From positions 1 to 64,000 of the forward strand of contig JASANG010003883.1 in assembly GCA_030248215.1 (NCBI GenBank): a stretch of DNA of 64,000 bases, read 5' to 3'. Shown here one piece after another: positions 11,853-25,300 of the stretch (position 1 is its first letter; the number at the start of each line of letters is the position of its first letter). The notes beneath the pieces were generated by a model. That model did not search any database, was not told the DNA's origin, and saw only the letters and a list, made by a program, of their open reading frames with translations. Origin of the DNA: Enoplolaimus lenunculus (taxonomy: Eukaryota > Nematoda > Enoplea > Enoplida > Thoracostomopsidae). The position numbers and the translations under genes are program-made.

Positions 11853-12175
11853 CCTTTTAACAATAGTAAAACATTTTACGCTTATAAAACAATCCTATTC
11901 GCTGCCGCTCATAATTTACTCCAGACCTCAATATTGACACCCATTGGTTGCGGGTTTGAGAGGATGAATAAGCTAAAAGTGCCGGAACAGCTAAGGCCAG
12001 TTGAGAATTTGCCCAGACGCTGTGGGTACACGACCAACACCGCTTTGCAATGAAAACGGTGCGTTTTAACGCTCATGACAGCAATCACGATTCAATGATT
12101 GGATTGAAGGGTTTTGAATTAATAAATTGATAAGCGGTTCACATTTTAGCCATTTCATGACACTGAACTGTGAAC
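11853..12175. other. Intergenic, nothing recognised
   Basis: Single-copy-looking sequence between MITEs; no coding frame of interest. Confidence 0.4.
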
Positions 12176-12179
12176 TTTA

Positions 12180-12692
12180 GGCCTGAAGATCAAGGGCGGA
12201 ACGTTTTTCTGCACAAATGGTATAGAGTATTAAGTTTAAGCTTTGGAGTATTAATTTGCTTAGGATTAGGTTTAAGCGTTGGAGTCGTTTTAATTCCAAT
12301 TCGGGATAATTGACATTGATTAATTCTAAGTACGGTTTAGGGACTCTATCCGCGTACGGACCCTTATTAGGGATGCGGACTCCTATTGATTGGGACTCAA
12401 AATGGTGACTCCCTCTTATTCGGTTCAGTACGGTAGTGCCAAATATCTTTTCCCGTCATATTTTTTCTACCTGAGTATCTTATATTACGGCCGTAATCTT
12501 TTCATTAAGTTTTGGCCCAAGTATAGCGAATGGGCAGACCGTTTTTCCGACTGCGGTAAATACCTTTAGACTAATTTTTTGCTTAGGCTTAGGCTTAGGT
12601 ATAGGCTCATTCTTACGCTTAGGCTTAATTTTAGGCTTCGTGTTTGGAATATACTTATACTACTGCTCCGGCCTTGATCTATACATTGGCCT
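12180..12692 (-). mobile_element. Family B copy split by a relic of J
   Basis: The B end with GGCGGAACGTTTTTCTG is at 12195. The TTAGGC array and opposite end lie at 12567-12692. The middle, about 12285-12440, is a J fragment. Confidence 0.55.
12285..12440. mobile_element. Family J relic
   Basis: Contains GGGACTCTATCCGC, CCCTTATTAGGGAT and CTCCTATTGATTGGGACTC, matching the inner part of J2. TIRs lost. Confidence 0.5.
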
Positions 12693-12769
12693 AGAAATCC
12701 TTCAGGTATGTCAGTGTTCAACTATGAGGAGTTATGAATACAGAAGATCTTGAGAACTTGGGTACACGC

Positions 12770-13012
12770 GTGAATAGGACAGATGAAAACTGTGTTGCAT
12801 GCGCTGCGTGAGCCTAAACATGAGAAATTTTGTAATAGCACAAGGCTATTGTGAGATTCCAGGGAAGCGGTAACACCACATAGCCCTGGGCTATGAACGA
12901 AATCTGTTATAGTCCAGGGCTGACCCGAACTCGGTTTCAAAATAACCTCGTGATAGCCCTGGTCTAAAAGAACTTTAGTGGCACCGTTGTTAAAATTATT
13001 ACAATTTTGCAT
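12770..13012. repeat. Degenerate foldback L fragment
   Basis: Contains ATAGCCCTGGGCTATG, CTCGTGATAGCCCTGG and GGCACCGTTGTTAAAATTAT, as in the L arms at 60665 and 61507, but strongly diverged. Confidence 0.55.
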
Positions 13013-13304
13013 TTAAATTTGGATTCCATACTCGCTTTAGAAGGCGATTATTGCTATGATGAAATGTTAGTCATATTTGGATAATTTTACCTATTTTGCT
13101 TGCATTTTGTCATATGTTCAGCGGAATTTGCAAGATGTGAATGGTAAATTTGCGCTTTTGAAACAATTATGCCAGCCTTTTCAGGGCGGACGTCCAGACG
13201 GCCCTGATTCTTGCCTCCTACCGCAATTTCAGGGCAACCTATTGTTTTTTGGCTCGTCCGTAGAAATATGTACGCTAGCTACGTGTCTGGCTTTCTTATA
13301 GAAC

Positions 13305-13310
13305 TTTATT
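13305..13310 (-). terminator. Poly(A) signal AATAAA of sarcosine dehydrogenase
   Basis: AATAAA on the minus strand, about 50 bases past the TAG stop at 13360, a normal distance for a short 3' UTR. Confidence 0.6.
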
Positions 13311-13359
13311 TATTAAGGTATAATTTTTTAATTTTAAAAACTGTTAAATGAAAGTGAAT

Positions 13360-16300
13360 CTAAGCTTCGTTGTAGTTTCCAGCGAGTCGGAAATGTTTTG
13401 GATCAAACGGAGATCGCAGGCTGACGTTGGCTGGAAACCGCTCGCCGAACACTTCAAGTTCATATTTGCCATTTCTTAAAATTAAGACAAAAAATTTCTA
13501 AAAATAATCAAATTGTGTTAATTTTATTTAAAACATTTGTTTTACAAAACGTTCTTGAATCAAATGTTCATCCCTGTATAACGATATAACCGCGTATTAC
13601 AGTGTAAAAGTTTCAAAGATGCTTTATTTTTCTGCCAACGCAAATGGACACATGGAATAATTCACAGGGCTTTCAAAAATTTTAAACAAAGAAATGGCGG
13701 ATGTCCAAAATTTTTAAGATATTATTAGATGATATACGTAAATGTTTGTTTCGTTTCGAACAACTACAGCGTATCAGAGAATGAAAAATTGCCAAATATA
13801 TTCGTGTTTTTGTAACGAATTTTAAGCGTAAAATAGCAAAAATTTGCGGCATTTCTATAATATAAGCGAACACCGATTGTTACCGGAAACGGATGTCGGG
13901 TTACATCCTGCTTTGTATCGATTTGGCAGGTCCCAGTTCACGGAGACTCTAAGTTTAAAATCCCCTCGAGCTACGGAATTTGAATAATTTATTAAATTTT
14001 TAAACTGTCTTTATTCTTAAGTTCGAAGCTGGGCATCCTTCGTCAAAAAGCGATATTTGGTCGAGCAAATCCATTCTACTGAACCAATTACAATTCAAAA
14101 TTTGTCCCGATGAAACTTTCGCTAATCTTACCGAATCCATTCTGTGTTCACAGTTGACCCGTCGTTACTTTCAACAACGGCATACGCGATTGGTTTATTC
14201 AAATGATGGGCGTATTCTGCTCGCCGGACTCGGCCAATCGAAACTCCGTTACGATACAAAGGCTCCAATCCCCACAAGTATTCGGGCCTAAAAATGTGTA
14301 ATGATGGTAGAAAAATCAAATATGAGATTCGTGGGTAAAAAAATCGGCCCATGTTACTTTTAGGGGCTTCTCATTTTTCTGGTGGGTCCGTAAAAGAGTA
14401 CGTTTAGATTCTCGATTACATTTTTTGCTTAGGCTTCCGCTTAGAAATACGCTTAATTATGTGATTCGACTTCTTTTGTTGCAAAAGTTTTTGCATCTCA
14501 ACAGTTTTAAAAACTTAAAAAAATCATAACTTATAATTAAATAAAAAAAGTATCTGAATCTCAACGAATTTTTTCACCCAAACTAAATTAATCTTAATAG
14601 TAATATTCTACGTACAGTTGTTATTTTGGTGACCGAATAATGATTAATTTCACAAATTTCTAAACCCTATGGAAGGATTAAGGCGAATTATCCCTTTTGG
14701 CACATGAATATTTTCTATTTCATCCGAGACCTAATTGTATGCTGGGATTCGATCCTCAGAGATTGGAGCGGCAGGCGTTTATCATCATTCCTCAGCTATA
14801 CGACCTTGACACTCTAGTTGGAGGCGGCTTCTCAAGTGTTGTGGAGATTTTACACTACGTTCACGCGTATTAATAGTTATACACAGAGTAATGGTACATT
14901 TTTGCACTATACACACATTGCGCTAGAGTTGCTCAGAGTTGCTCAGAGTTGCTCAGAGTCAACTCTATGTGAGAAAAGGTTAAACACATACTCATCCAAC
15001 GTGATACAGACGAGTCGTCGTTTCAACGGCGTCTTTTTCGCTTGTTCCAACGCTTTTCGGCCCAAAAATTCAATGTCTGTTTTCAGCTTACAAGCGAAAC
15101 CAAGCCCAGCTTCAAACGGTGTATCCGATTGCCAAATATCCGACGACCACAATGCGTAGCCTTTCTCAGCACTAAGCGAGCTTAATGCGCTGAAAAAAGT
15201 TGAAAATACTGTCTAAAAACTCAAACTTAATTTATAGCTTAATTAAACTTGAACATTAGTTTTAGTAAAACTTGAATGGCTGGACGGACTAACTAAACTA
15301 GAATTTTTAGGTTTCTTTTTAAGTTTAACACGAGTTTAAGTACACGTATTTTTAGTTTAAGTAACAAAGTCTTGTAATTATGTGTATCTAAGAGTTCAGT
15401 AAGTGTTGCTTAAACTGAAAATATGTAAGGTTTTAAATAAGTTTAAGCCTAAACCAACCTGTTAGTTTAGTTAATCTAGAAAGTTAGTTTAATACTGCTG
15501 GATTAGCTTTTAGCTTGATCTTAAATCAAGTCAGTTTAAGCTTTTAGAGAGAAGTAATTTTTTCCAGTTGGCGAATTTCACAAAAAAGTTATTTAAATTT
15601 TATTTCTTAATTTCTCAAATTCGGAAACGCGGTCGGGTTTTTTATTTTTCTTATTAATATTTGTCAGCAGATAAGACAAGGATCTTTTAAGGGTTGAGGC
15701 CTTACTTGTGGTGTGGGGGTCACTAACTCTATTTGGTTTGCTTTCAGGGGTGAATGTATTAAGCCGATATCTGGACAAACAAGATAAAGGCACTTTTAAG
15801 CTTTTAAATAAAATTTGTTGAATTTTCGAGTCCAAAAAATCTTCCTCTCAAGGCTGGATGATCCATGGATGACCGTCCAAGCCACATCCAACAACAGGGA
15901 TCAAAGCCAAAATTTTGCAATAAGATTTAGTGCTAAATATTCTGTTTAGGCTTGTGCTCACGACGTTTTTTTCACTATTTCACGCTACTTGGCACCGTTA
16001 GGAATTTCTGCATCTGCCACATTCAGAAATGACGCTACACGTTCCCTATCGTGTTTATTAGGGAATAGGATCCTGATACCCTGACCTAACTTACTTGATC
16101 CCAGCATCACGAATTCCATACCGGCGGCCAGACTCTTTGATCTTTTGATAAATTCCCGGCGCCTCATTCCAACCAGAGTGTATCTCATAACCCAACTCCC
16201 CCACAAACGAGAGTCGTAAAATTTGAACAGGAGTTCCGTTGAATTCAAATTCGTTATGTTTTGAAAATTGTAGACGCTCGTTTGAAAGTTGATCATGTCC

Positions 16301-19300
16301 AATGATATCTTCTAGAAGTTGTCGGCTTTTTGGCCCCTTAAAGCGATAGTTGACCCATGCCGCTTACAGGCGTCTGCCTGCTAAGTTTAAAGCATAAACC
16401 TAAGCACAAGCCTAAAACCTAAACCTAAACACACGCCTAAAGCTTAAACCTAAGCATAAGCATAAAGCTGAAACCTAAAAATCCTAAACCTAAGGATAAG
16501 CATAAAGCCTAAACCTAAGCACAAGCCTAAAGCCGAAACCTAAGCATAAGCATAAGTCTAGACCTAAGCACAAACCTAAAGACTAAACCTAGCCGCAAGC
16601 CTAAAGCCTAATAAGAACCGCACGCTAATATATAAGCCGTTCAGTCTCTAAGTACGCAACCAATCCTTTCGCCAAAAATTAAACTCGACCGACTGATCGT
16701 TTAAATTCACACAGAAACAATTTTAAAACTTCAATGATAAAATTATTTCAATATACATAAAATATCCATCAGCGTACTCACTCATTATACCATTATATTA
16801 ATCAACGTGGTTACAAATTTGCAACCATAAAATATTCCTCGTTAAACTTTTTTAGAATGTGTTCTAATTTGCATATATATACGGTTTCTTGTTTATATAT
16901 GAAACAATCATTACAACAGCAGGGACGCTTGCCCAGCATGCGTATGTGGTGCGCTCCAGCATTCATAATACACTAATGTATGTAAGATATTTCAGAGTAT
17001 TGTCTTAGTAATTAACCATTTGTACAAATTGAACACCCCTAATTTCTGATATTTAAGAAAAAAATTTTACATTTCAGAAGAATTTGACTGGGAAACTGCA
17101 TTTCATATATCTGTGTTAAATACTGTTTTGAAGTTTGAAACCATTTTTTATATTTAGGCTTAGGATATGATAGGTATAGTTTAAGTTGATCTGAATTGCG
17201 GTTTGATTTCGCTGTTGTCCTACCGAGCGTCCCTAACTGAATTAAAAATTTAAACATCATTTTTCAATGAGCGTTTACATATTTATATTGGCCAATGTTA
17301 CTCATAGGGGCGTAACAGGAGATTAATCGTATTCCAAAGCGTAAGTGTTGCAAAAATGTGTTCCTAAACCTAAGCCTAAGCCAAAGCAAAAAATGCAATC
17401 TAGAGTCTAAAAACCTACTCTTTTATAGACCCACCAGAAACCTGGACGCTCCTTAAAAGTTACATAGGCCTTAATGTTTATACCTGAACGCTAATCATTG
17501 AAATTGTTTTGGTCGCGTCGTACAACTTCGCGTTAAACTGTTTAGACGCAATTTCATTTTGAATATGAGTCCAAATATGATTACGAACGGATCCGCCAAC
17601 AATAATATAAAACCCAATTTCCTAAAATCATCATTATTGAAACTTTACGCGACAAAAAAATCTAATCAAATTTTATTAAAAACGTGGCTTTAAGATTGTT
17701 TCACAAGTGTGACGATTTATCACAATTAGGCGTTGCGCTATACTTTACTGCACCGGACGCTACCTCACGTTACTGGGCGTCGCTATAGTCAAAATATATT
17801 ACAAGGCATGAAACAGTTTTTGTAATAAACAAATTTTATTATGCCGACGGAGGCGTACGGCGGCGAGTACAGCGTAACCCTAATCAAAAGACACAATTGA
17901 AAGCGACGATACTTTTGTAACTGGTTGGCCAAAGTGGTGGGCTCCAACTGAAATGAACCAGTAGCTGGCGAATCCTGAATTCCCGTTCGATGGAAGGAGA
18001 TGCTTGTTGTATACCGTTTGTCTTACAGTTTTGAAGCGAGTTCTTTGCCCATTTTCCAATATAAAATTGACCGAATGCAGAGAAAGTATAATGCGTGCGT
18101 CATGGTTCATCCTAAGCTGACAAGATGTTTTAATAGCCAAATAGCTGAACACTACAGCGAGAGGTTTATACTTTCGCTGTAATGCGAACTTATTATTATT
18201 TAACCGTTCGTTGTAGTGTTCAGCTGTTTGGCTAGAAACCACCTTTAGGATGAACCGTTTTCGTTACAAAATTATTTCCAGCCAGGGAATATATCTCCAT
18301 CGGCCTCTGAATCCGCCCACTACCCTGATCCCCTATCCTATTCAATTGTAATATGGCGTAAAATGAGCAAATAAGCTTTGTTAGCTATAGACAAAATAAA
18401 TACAAAATTTACACTGACAAATGTCAACCGGGAACTTTAATTTCAACACATTTGATGGCTCACAAAATTTCAATCTGAGACCAAAATTTGTAATGAAATC
18501 GTTTTATAGGCTCTGCTTTGCTAAACCAGTTTTGTATTAAATTCTTAAATATTGACCAGATCGTTATCTATGGACAACATAAAAGGCTGTTGTACACTGC
18601 AAAAAATGGTGAGTCAAATTGACTCTCTCTGAAATAGGCTTTACGGGACTACACAAACTGAGTCAAATTCGACTCCGCCAGAGTCAAGTTCGCGTCACTG
18701 AGTTGCGCGTTTGAATCTGGCGGAGTCGAATTTGACACAGTTTGTGTAGTCCCCTGTACGCGGGTCTCTGGACCTTACACTGTCAAGTTTTGGCTGATGA
18801 GGTTTAGTGCCATCTCCACTGGGAACAATTGAAACCGTGAGATCGCCTTCAATTTTCCCACGCTTGTTCAGTATTGTTGTATAAATCACACTGCCTGGTT
18901 CGCGACGCATATTTGCTGAAAATATCCAGTCAGCTGCTGCTTGGGCGTCGGAACCAGACAGAAAAAATTTGCCTAAAACAATATAAAAATATCTAAGACT
19001 TGGTCAGCCAATGTAAACAACAGGGGCGGAACAGTATTAGAAGCATATTCCTAAACCTAAGCCAAAACCTAAGCCTAAGCCTAAGCGTAAAAGAATGAGC
19101 ATATTCCTAAAGCATAAGATTATGCCTAAGCCTAAGTCAAGCAAAACAATTAGTCTAAAGCTTAAGCTTAGTCTATTATAGTCCCACAGAAAAACGTTCC
19201 GCCCCTGATCTTTACATGGGCCACCCAAATAAATAAAAAATGCGCTGAATGCCGAAACTGACCATTCGTTGATTCAAACCTTACAAGACCTATCACCAAC

Positions 19301-22300
19301 TGCTAATAGTTGCTATATGCAATTGTCAATACAAGCATAAAAGATCTCGAATGAAATAGAAAATATTCATGTGAGAAACGGTTAACAACCAGTCAAAACA
19401 ATTTATATCAAACAACAGGAAACAAACCAAAACTGGTCATATCAAAAACAGCAACTCCAGTACGGCAAGCGACACATTCATCATGAACGTCTGCGAAGTT
19501 TCCTGGAAATCCCCAAGTGTACAGCGACGCCAAACGGTCTGTGTGGTACGGATGGCAAACGTGAGCTGGCGTATGGGAATACGCTCCGTAGTAATCGTAC
19601 GGAAGGATCGGAGTTGTTTTGTCGTCAGTAGCGAACCATTTTGGACTGAAATTTATCGTCAACATACGGCATAGGTTGGTCGAATTGTAACAATTATACA
19701 TTCATTGGAGTCGTTTTGTTAGGTATGGTTTCGGGAAGAAATAACCAAGTCTAACAGGTGTTTGCGAGCGGGGGCGGCGAGTTAGAACGGCGCAACCCCT
19801 TTGTAGGTTATTATACAGACTCTAAAAGTGCATTTTTAAGTCGTTCAAGAAGTTTCTGCTGGGATATATCACCTTATCTCCCGTGTATACGGCCCTAAAC
19901 GCCTAATCACTTTCGTTATGCGCTCAGAGCGTTTCAAGGCATATTTTATAACGCGTGTTTTTTAGTTTTATGAACTGCAAGCGAAAAGTTAGTGCAACTT
20001 CCACAATATCAGGCGTACACCAGGTGATTTTTGAGGGTCAGTGTGATGAACACTGAAGCCGAAAAAAGCTTCCGTGTGCAGGATGCTGAAGGTTTTTGGC
20101 TTCAGTTTCCAGCATATCGAAGTTGAAAAAAGCTTCCGTGTGCTGGATACTGAAGGTTTGTTGGCTTCAGTTTCCCGCATATCGAAGTTGAAAAAAGCAT
20201 CGGTGTGCTGAATAATGAAGTCAAAAAAGCTTCCGTGTGCTGGATACTGAAGGTTTGTTGGCTTCATTTTCCAGCGTATCGAAGTTGAAAAAAGCATCGG
20301 TGTGCTGGATAATGAAGTCAAAAAAGCTTCCGTGTGCTGGATACTGAAGGTTTTTTGGCTTCATTTTCCAGCGTATCGAAGTTGAAAAAAGCATCTCGTG
20401 TGCTGAATAATGAAGTCAAAAAAAGCTTCCGTGTGCTGGATACTGAAGGTTTTTTGGCTTTAGTGTCCAGCACACGGAAGCTTTTTGGTTTCAGTATTCA
20501 GCACACCAATGCTTTTTTTCAACTTCAGTATGCTGGAGTTTTGGCTTTAGTGTCCAGCACACTGAATCCATCAGTGTACTTCATACTGAAACCAAAAACG
20601 CTTCAGTATCCCGCCCGCTGACACCCAAATCATTCAGTGACCAGCACTGCATTTGAGCATATGATAATCTGTAGTAGATCGTTAACTGCTCGGGTTACTC
20701 GAGCAACAGGAGTTGAAACTTTGAATTCAACAATGTTTTGACTCAAACCCACCGATCCCATCCTTCTTTTTCTTCGTTGACAACACCGTTTGAAATCAGT
20801 ATTTCGTTCAGTGGCCCGGCATTTAAATTTCGACCAGCCAACGGTTCATCAAGCGGATATCCAATGCTGTAGTTTTTAGACAATGTTTCTTGACTGAAAA
20901 AAAATTTTTCAAACAAAAAACTAAAATCAAAAATTCAAGTTCATTTTTCGTTCAAATTTTAGTCTTCACAGCAATCACTTTACGCTGTATTTTGACGTCA
21001 AATTTATGAGTCACTTGCGGATTCAGAAGGGGGCGGGGGCGTACGCCCCCCGTCAACATTTTTTTCGCGTTAAAATGGTAAGGTCCCTCCTACCTTACAA
21101 TTTTTGCGGTTCACAACATTTGCGCTAACCTGCCCCCGTCAAAATAATTTGGATCCGCCTCTGGTATGAGTGTTCGAAAAAGTAGGAGGTTTCTTGATGT
21201 TTCAAGAATAAAAAAAGTTTGTCTGTCGGGGTTCGAATCTTAGCTTGAAATTAGACCCGTATTCTCAAATGTGTATAGCACCTATCACCAGCTGGTGATA
21301 GGTCCTGTAACATTGGAACATGTCCACGGTGAGCATCGAAATTCAGCACATTGCTTGCGGTTTAATTTGTCCTATATTTGCACCAATTTTTTATGATCTG
21401 CAATTGCGGTTGCTCGTCAGTTTGAAAACGTATCGCTAACTGATGATAGTTACTATATGCATTTGAGAATATGGGCCTAGCTTTCATACGAAACAGTTAA
21501 TGTTTTCATTACGAAAATATTCAAAATATCTAAAAAATTGACACTTACCTCCTATCAATAATCCATTTTTTGTTTCGTATACAGTCTGGATTAAATCGCC
21601 TGATATCGTATTTGTACATATGTAGCGAAGGCCGACCGTAAACGACCCAATGCGCCAGTTGTTGGCCGTAGCCTCCGCCAAGTTGCATGCCTAAAACAAT
21701 CTATATATTAATGCTGGAACGCCCTACATACGTATTTTGGGCAACTTTCCAGCAGTAAGGTTTGTTTACAATAAATTCTTAAGAAATACACGAGATTGTT
21801 ATATGAAAAGAAAATACGTACAGAAATTTTTGTGCTTTTACTAACTTTTGCGCATTACGCAAACCTGGCAGGTTTAGACTGAAGAAGCAAGAAACAGGTT
21901 GACGTCAAACTTCACAAAACATTTTATTAATATAAATATATTGGCCAGTCCAAAGCTTAACCCTTTCTCACATGAAAATTTTCCATTTCCCCTGAGACCT
22001 ACATTTATGCTAAGATTCGAACTCCAGTGACTGGAGTGGGAGGCGTATACCATCACCACTCAGCTATAGTAGCTTGACGCTCGAGCCCAAGGGGGCTCTT
22101 ACGTCTTGTGGTGATTTAGTACTATGTATACGTGTTGCAATTGTTAAACACGGTGCGATATATACTATTTAACGCATATACACTGCGATGAGTTGCCTAT
22201 AGGCAACTCAATGTGAGAAGGGGTTAAGCTTACTCTGTTGCAGTTCCACAGAAAAACGTTGTGTTACGATGTGTCGCTGGAAGTGTAAATGATTTAGTGG

Positions 22301-25300
22301 CACTTTTAGGAAAATATATAATTCCTCGAAATATGAGCTTTCTTAGGTCCGTTAGGCAAAAAAGATTTTGGAAAGACGATTATGTTCACTAAAATTTCTA
22401 ACGGAGGATCTTGTATTGTAAACTGAAACCGTGTCTAAGAACCCCCGGTTTCAGAATCCTGAAGGAGGGTTGACTATTGACGCACCTGCTGTCTATGCCC
22501 CTGGCGTACGCAAATCTGTACACGATACTGCACGGTGGCTACCAGAACCGGAGCAGCCAACCCTCATACCCCACATTTGAGAAGCCTCCACCCCTAAAGG
22601 GGCCCCCACCCTAACCGGTTGAAACAAAAACCGCCGAAGTTTTAAAATGCGTCCGGCTTCCCTCTCGCTTCACATGCGAGTTTGGCGGCATTCAGTCTGA
22701 AGTTTAGAGAAAGTGCTCATCCATGTCTGCTCCGGTACCGGTGACTACTACACTGAAGGATAAGTGCAAAAAGGTTTCATCAAATATGCTGTACACATGC
22801 AGTATACACTTTCCTATAAAATTATAGAATTCAAAACAAAGGTTTTAAAATTAATTTCTTTAGAACAGTTCCCATTAATAGCTTAACCCTAAACCAACTA
22901 AAACAAACCGTAAAACGTAATGATGGCGGTATACCTTTGAAGCTTTTTTAATGGCTTCCAGCGCCGTCCGCCGCCATCCGTCATTGTGCGGTATCGTACG
23001 CGAATATAAGTTAGCATTTTTTTGGCCGTCGTAAGAGTAGTATAAGCATATTCTTACGCCTAAGCCAAAGTTTATGAATATATCTTATACCTAAATCTGA
23101 GCCTAAGAATAAACACAAAATATAGCCTAAAGCGTTTAAGCTATACTATATTGCAGTCCCGCAAAAAAACGTTCCGCCTCTGATCTTTACATGGGCCGCA
23201 ATTTTTAAAAAGTACCTGCTGAATTTAGACCGCAACCAATATAAAATCCACGACACTGAGGTGCTTCGCCGAGCAAGGCGGCATGATCTGGCGTGAACGC
23301 TTCCGGTCCACAGATTTCTTTTTTGATTCCTATTGTTTCAAGTTGCGGAAGTCGCCTGCAACATAATATCTGAAGTTTTTTTAATGCAAATTTTCTCAAA
23401 TTTTAGCAGTTACACGTCACTTGAAGTTGTATTTTTTAAAGCGCCTTCATTGGCCGTTTTGGGGGAAGGTAGACCGCCTTCATTGGTCGTTGTAGAAGGT
23501 AGACCGTCTTTATTGGCCGTTGGTGGAAGGTGGACCACATTCATTGGCCGTTGGGGGAAGGTAGACCGCCTTCATTAACCGTTGGGGGAAGATGGACCAC
23601 ATTCATTGGCCGTTGGGGGAAGGTGGTCCACATTCATTGGCCGTTGGGGGAAGGTAGACCGCCTTCATTGACCGTTGGGGGAAAGTAGACCGCCTTCATT
23701 GGCCGTTGTAGAAGGTAGACCGTCTTTATTGGCCGTTGGCTGAAGGTAGACCGCTTTTATTGGCCGTTGGGGGAACGTAGACCGCCTTCATTGGCCGTTG
23801 GGGGAAGGTAGACCGCCTTTATTGGCCGTTGGGGGAACGTAGACCGCCTTCATTGGCCGTTGAGGGAAGGTAGACCGCCTTCATTGACCGTTGGGGGAAC
23901 GTAGACCGCCTTTATTGGCTGTTGGGAGAAGATGGGCCGCCTTCATTGGCCGTTGGAGGAAGATAGACCGCCTTCATTGGCTGTTGTGGGAAGGTAGACC
24001 GCCTTCATTGGCCGTTTTGGGAAGGTAGACCGCCTTCGTTGGCCGTTGTGGGAACGTAGACCGCCTTCATTGGCCGTTGGAGGAAGGTAGCCGGTGTGCC
24101 GTCGTCCCGTCCTACCGTATTTGCAGCCTATGCCAGTATTAAAATTGACAGCTACAAGAATTAAGTAAATTCTTTAAATTCATAAGCCGATATCCGAGCT
24201 AAGGTCATGTCTCTCCAATCCAGCCATTGTCTGCTACCCGATACCGTATCACACTGGCCACGTATCGTAAAATATATCACACTCGTGACCATTAATAACA
24301 AAGGTGAATATAGAAAACCTTTTACTTCATTTATATCTACAAGAGTAAATAGTCCAATTGAAGTTCTTGAGTTGAAATTGAACTTAAGTCAAATCACTGT
24401 ACTTCAACCAATATCCACCACCATGGTGAACCCGAAATTCTGGTTCAGACAGTTTTTTACCTTCCGGTTTCGGTAAATTTTTAGTGGAATTAAAAATTCC
24501 GGTATTTTGGTTGGTGAAAATTAAGCATTTTACTAAAAAATGGCGACAAGAACAAAATGGATTTTATTTATATAAATCTTGACAATCACCGAAAGTCATC
24601 CATCGTAGGCCGATTTCGTTTCCGTGGGTAGTGAAAATGTTAAAGCAGATGAAATAAATGTGTCCCTTCAACTAAAGGTTATTTCACCAATAGTGTCGCA
24701 AAAAAAGAACATAAAGATGAATTTTGGCTTGTATTTCTCATTTTTTCGGTTTCCGGTAATTTTTCCAAATTCCAGTTTCGGTAAATTGTAATTCCGGTTT
24801 CACCCGTTCCACAGCCGTTTTTTAATACTTTATCGCACTGGTCATCGTTTCTGAAAACGTATCCCAGTCAAGATCGTAAAGTGCGAAAATGAAATCGTTT
24901 GGAACATCGTCAACGTAAACTGGATTCGCTTCAAATCCACCAATTTCCAACGCTGATCCCATCGATCGAAAATAATAGCTTCCCATTGGATCGCGGACGT
25001 TCGGAACCACTGTCATACCCGGAATCGTCTCTGTTCAATGGAATATGGTGCAATACAGCTTACAATCATATAATTTTTGTCAACTGTGCCACAAAAACTG
25101 TTTTATTTTTCGTGTATTTGCGTTAAAATTTATCTTCAGTACATTTGCATATTAAGCAAAATTACATGGTCCACAGCGCGTCATTTGTGTGGAACACAAG
25201 TAAGGAACTCAGGGACTATCGCTCCCGGAATGGACTCAGTTCAATTGAATATTTTATGCAATACAGCTTATATACAATAAATTTGTCAACTGGGAACGTT

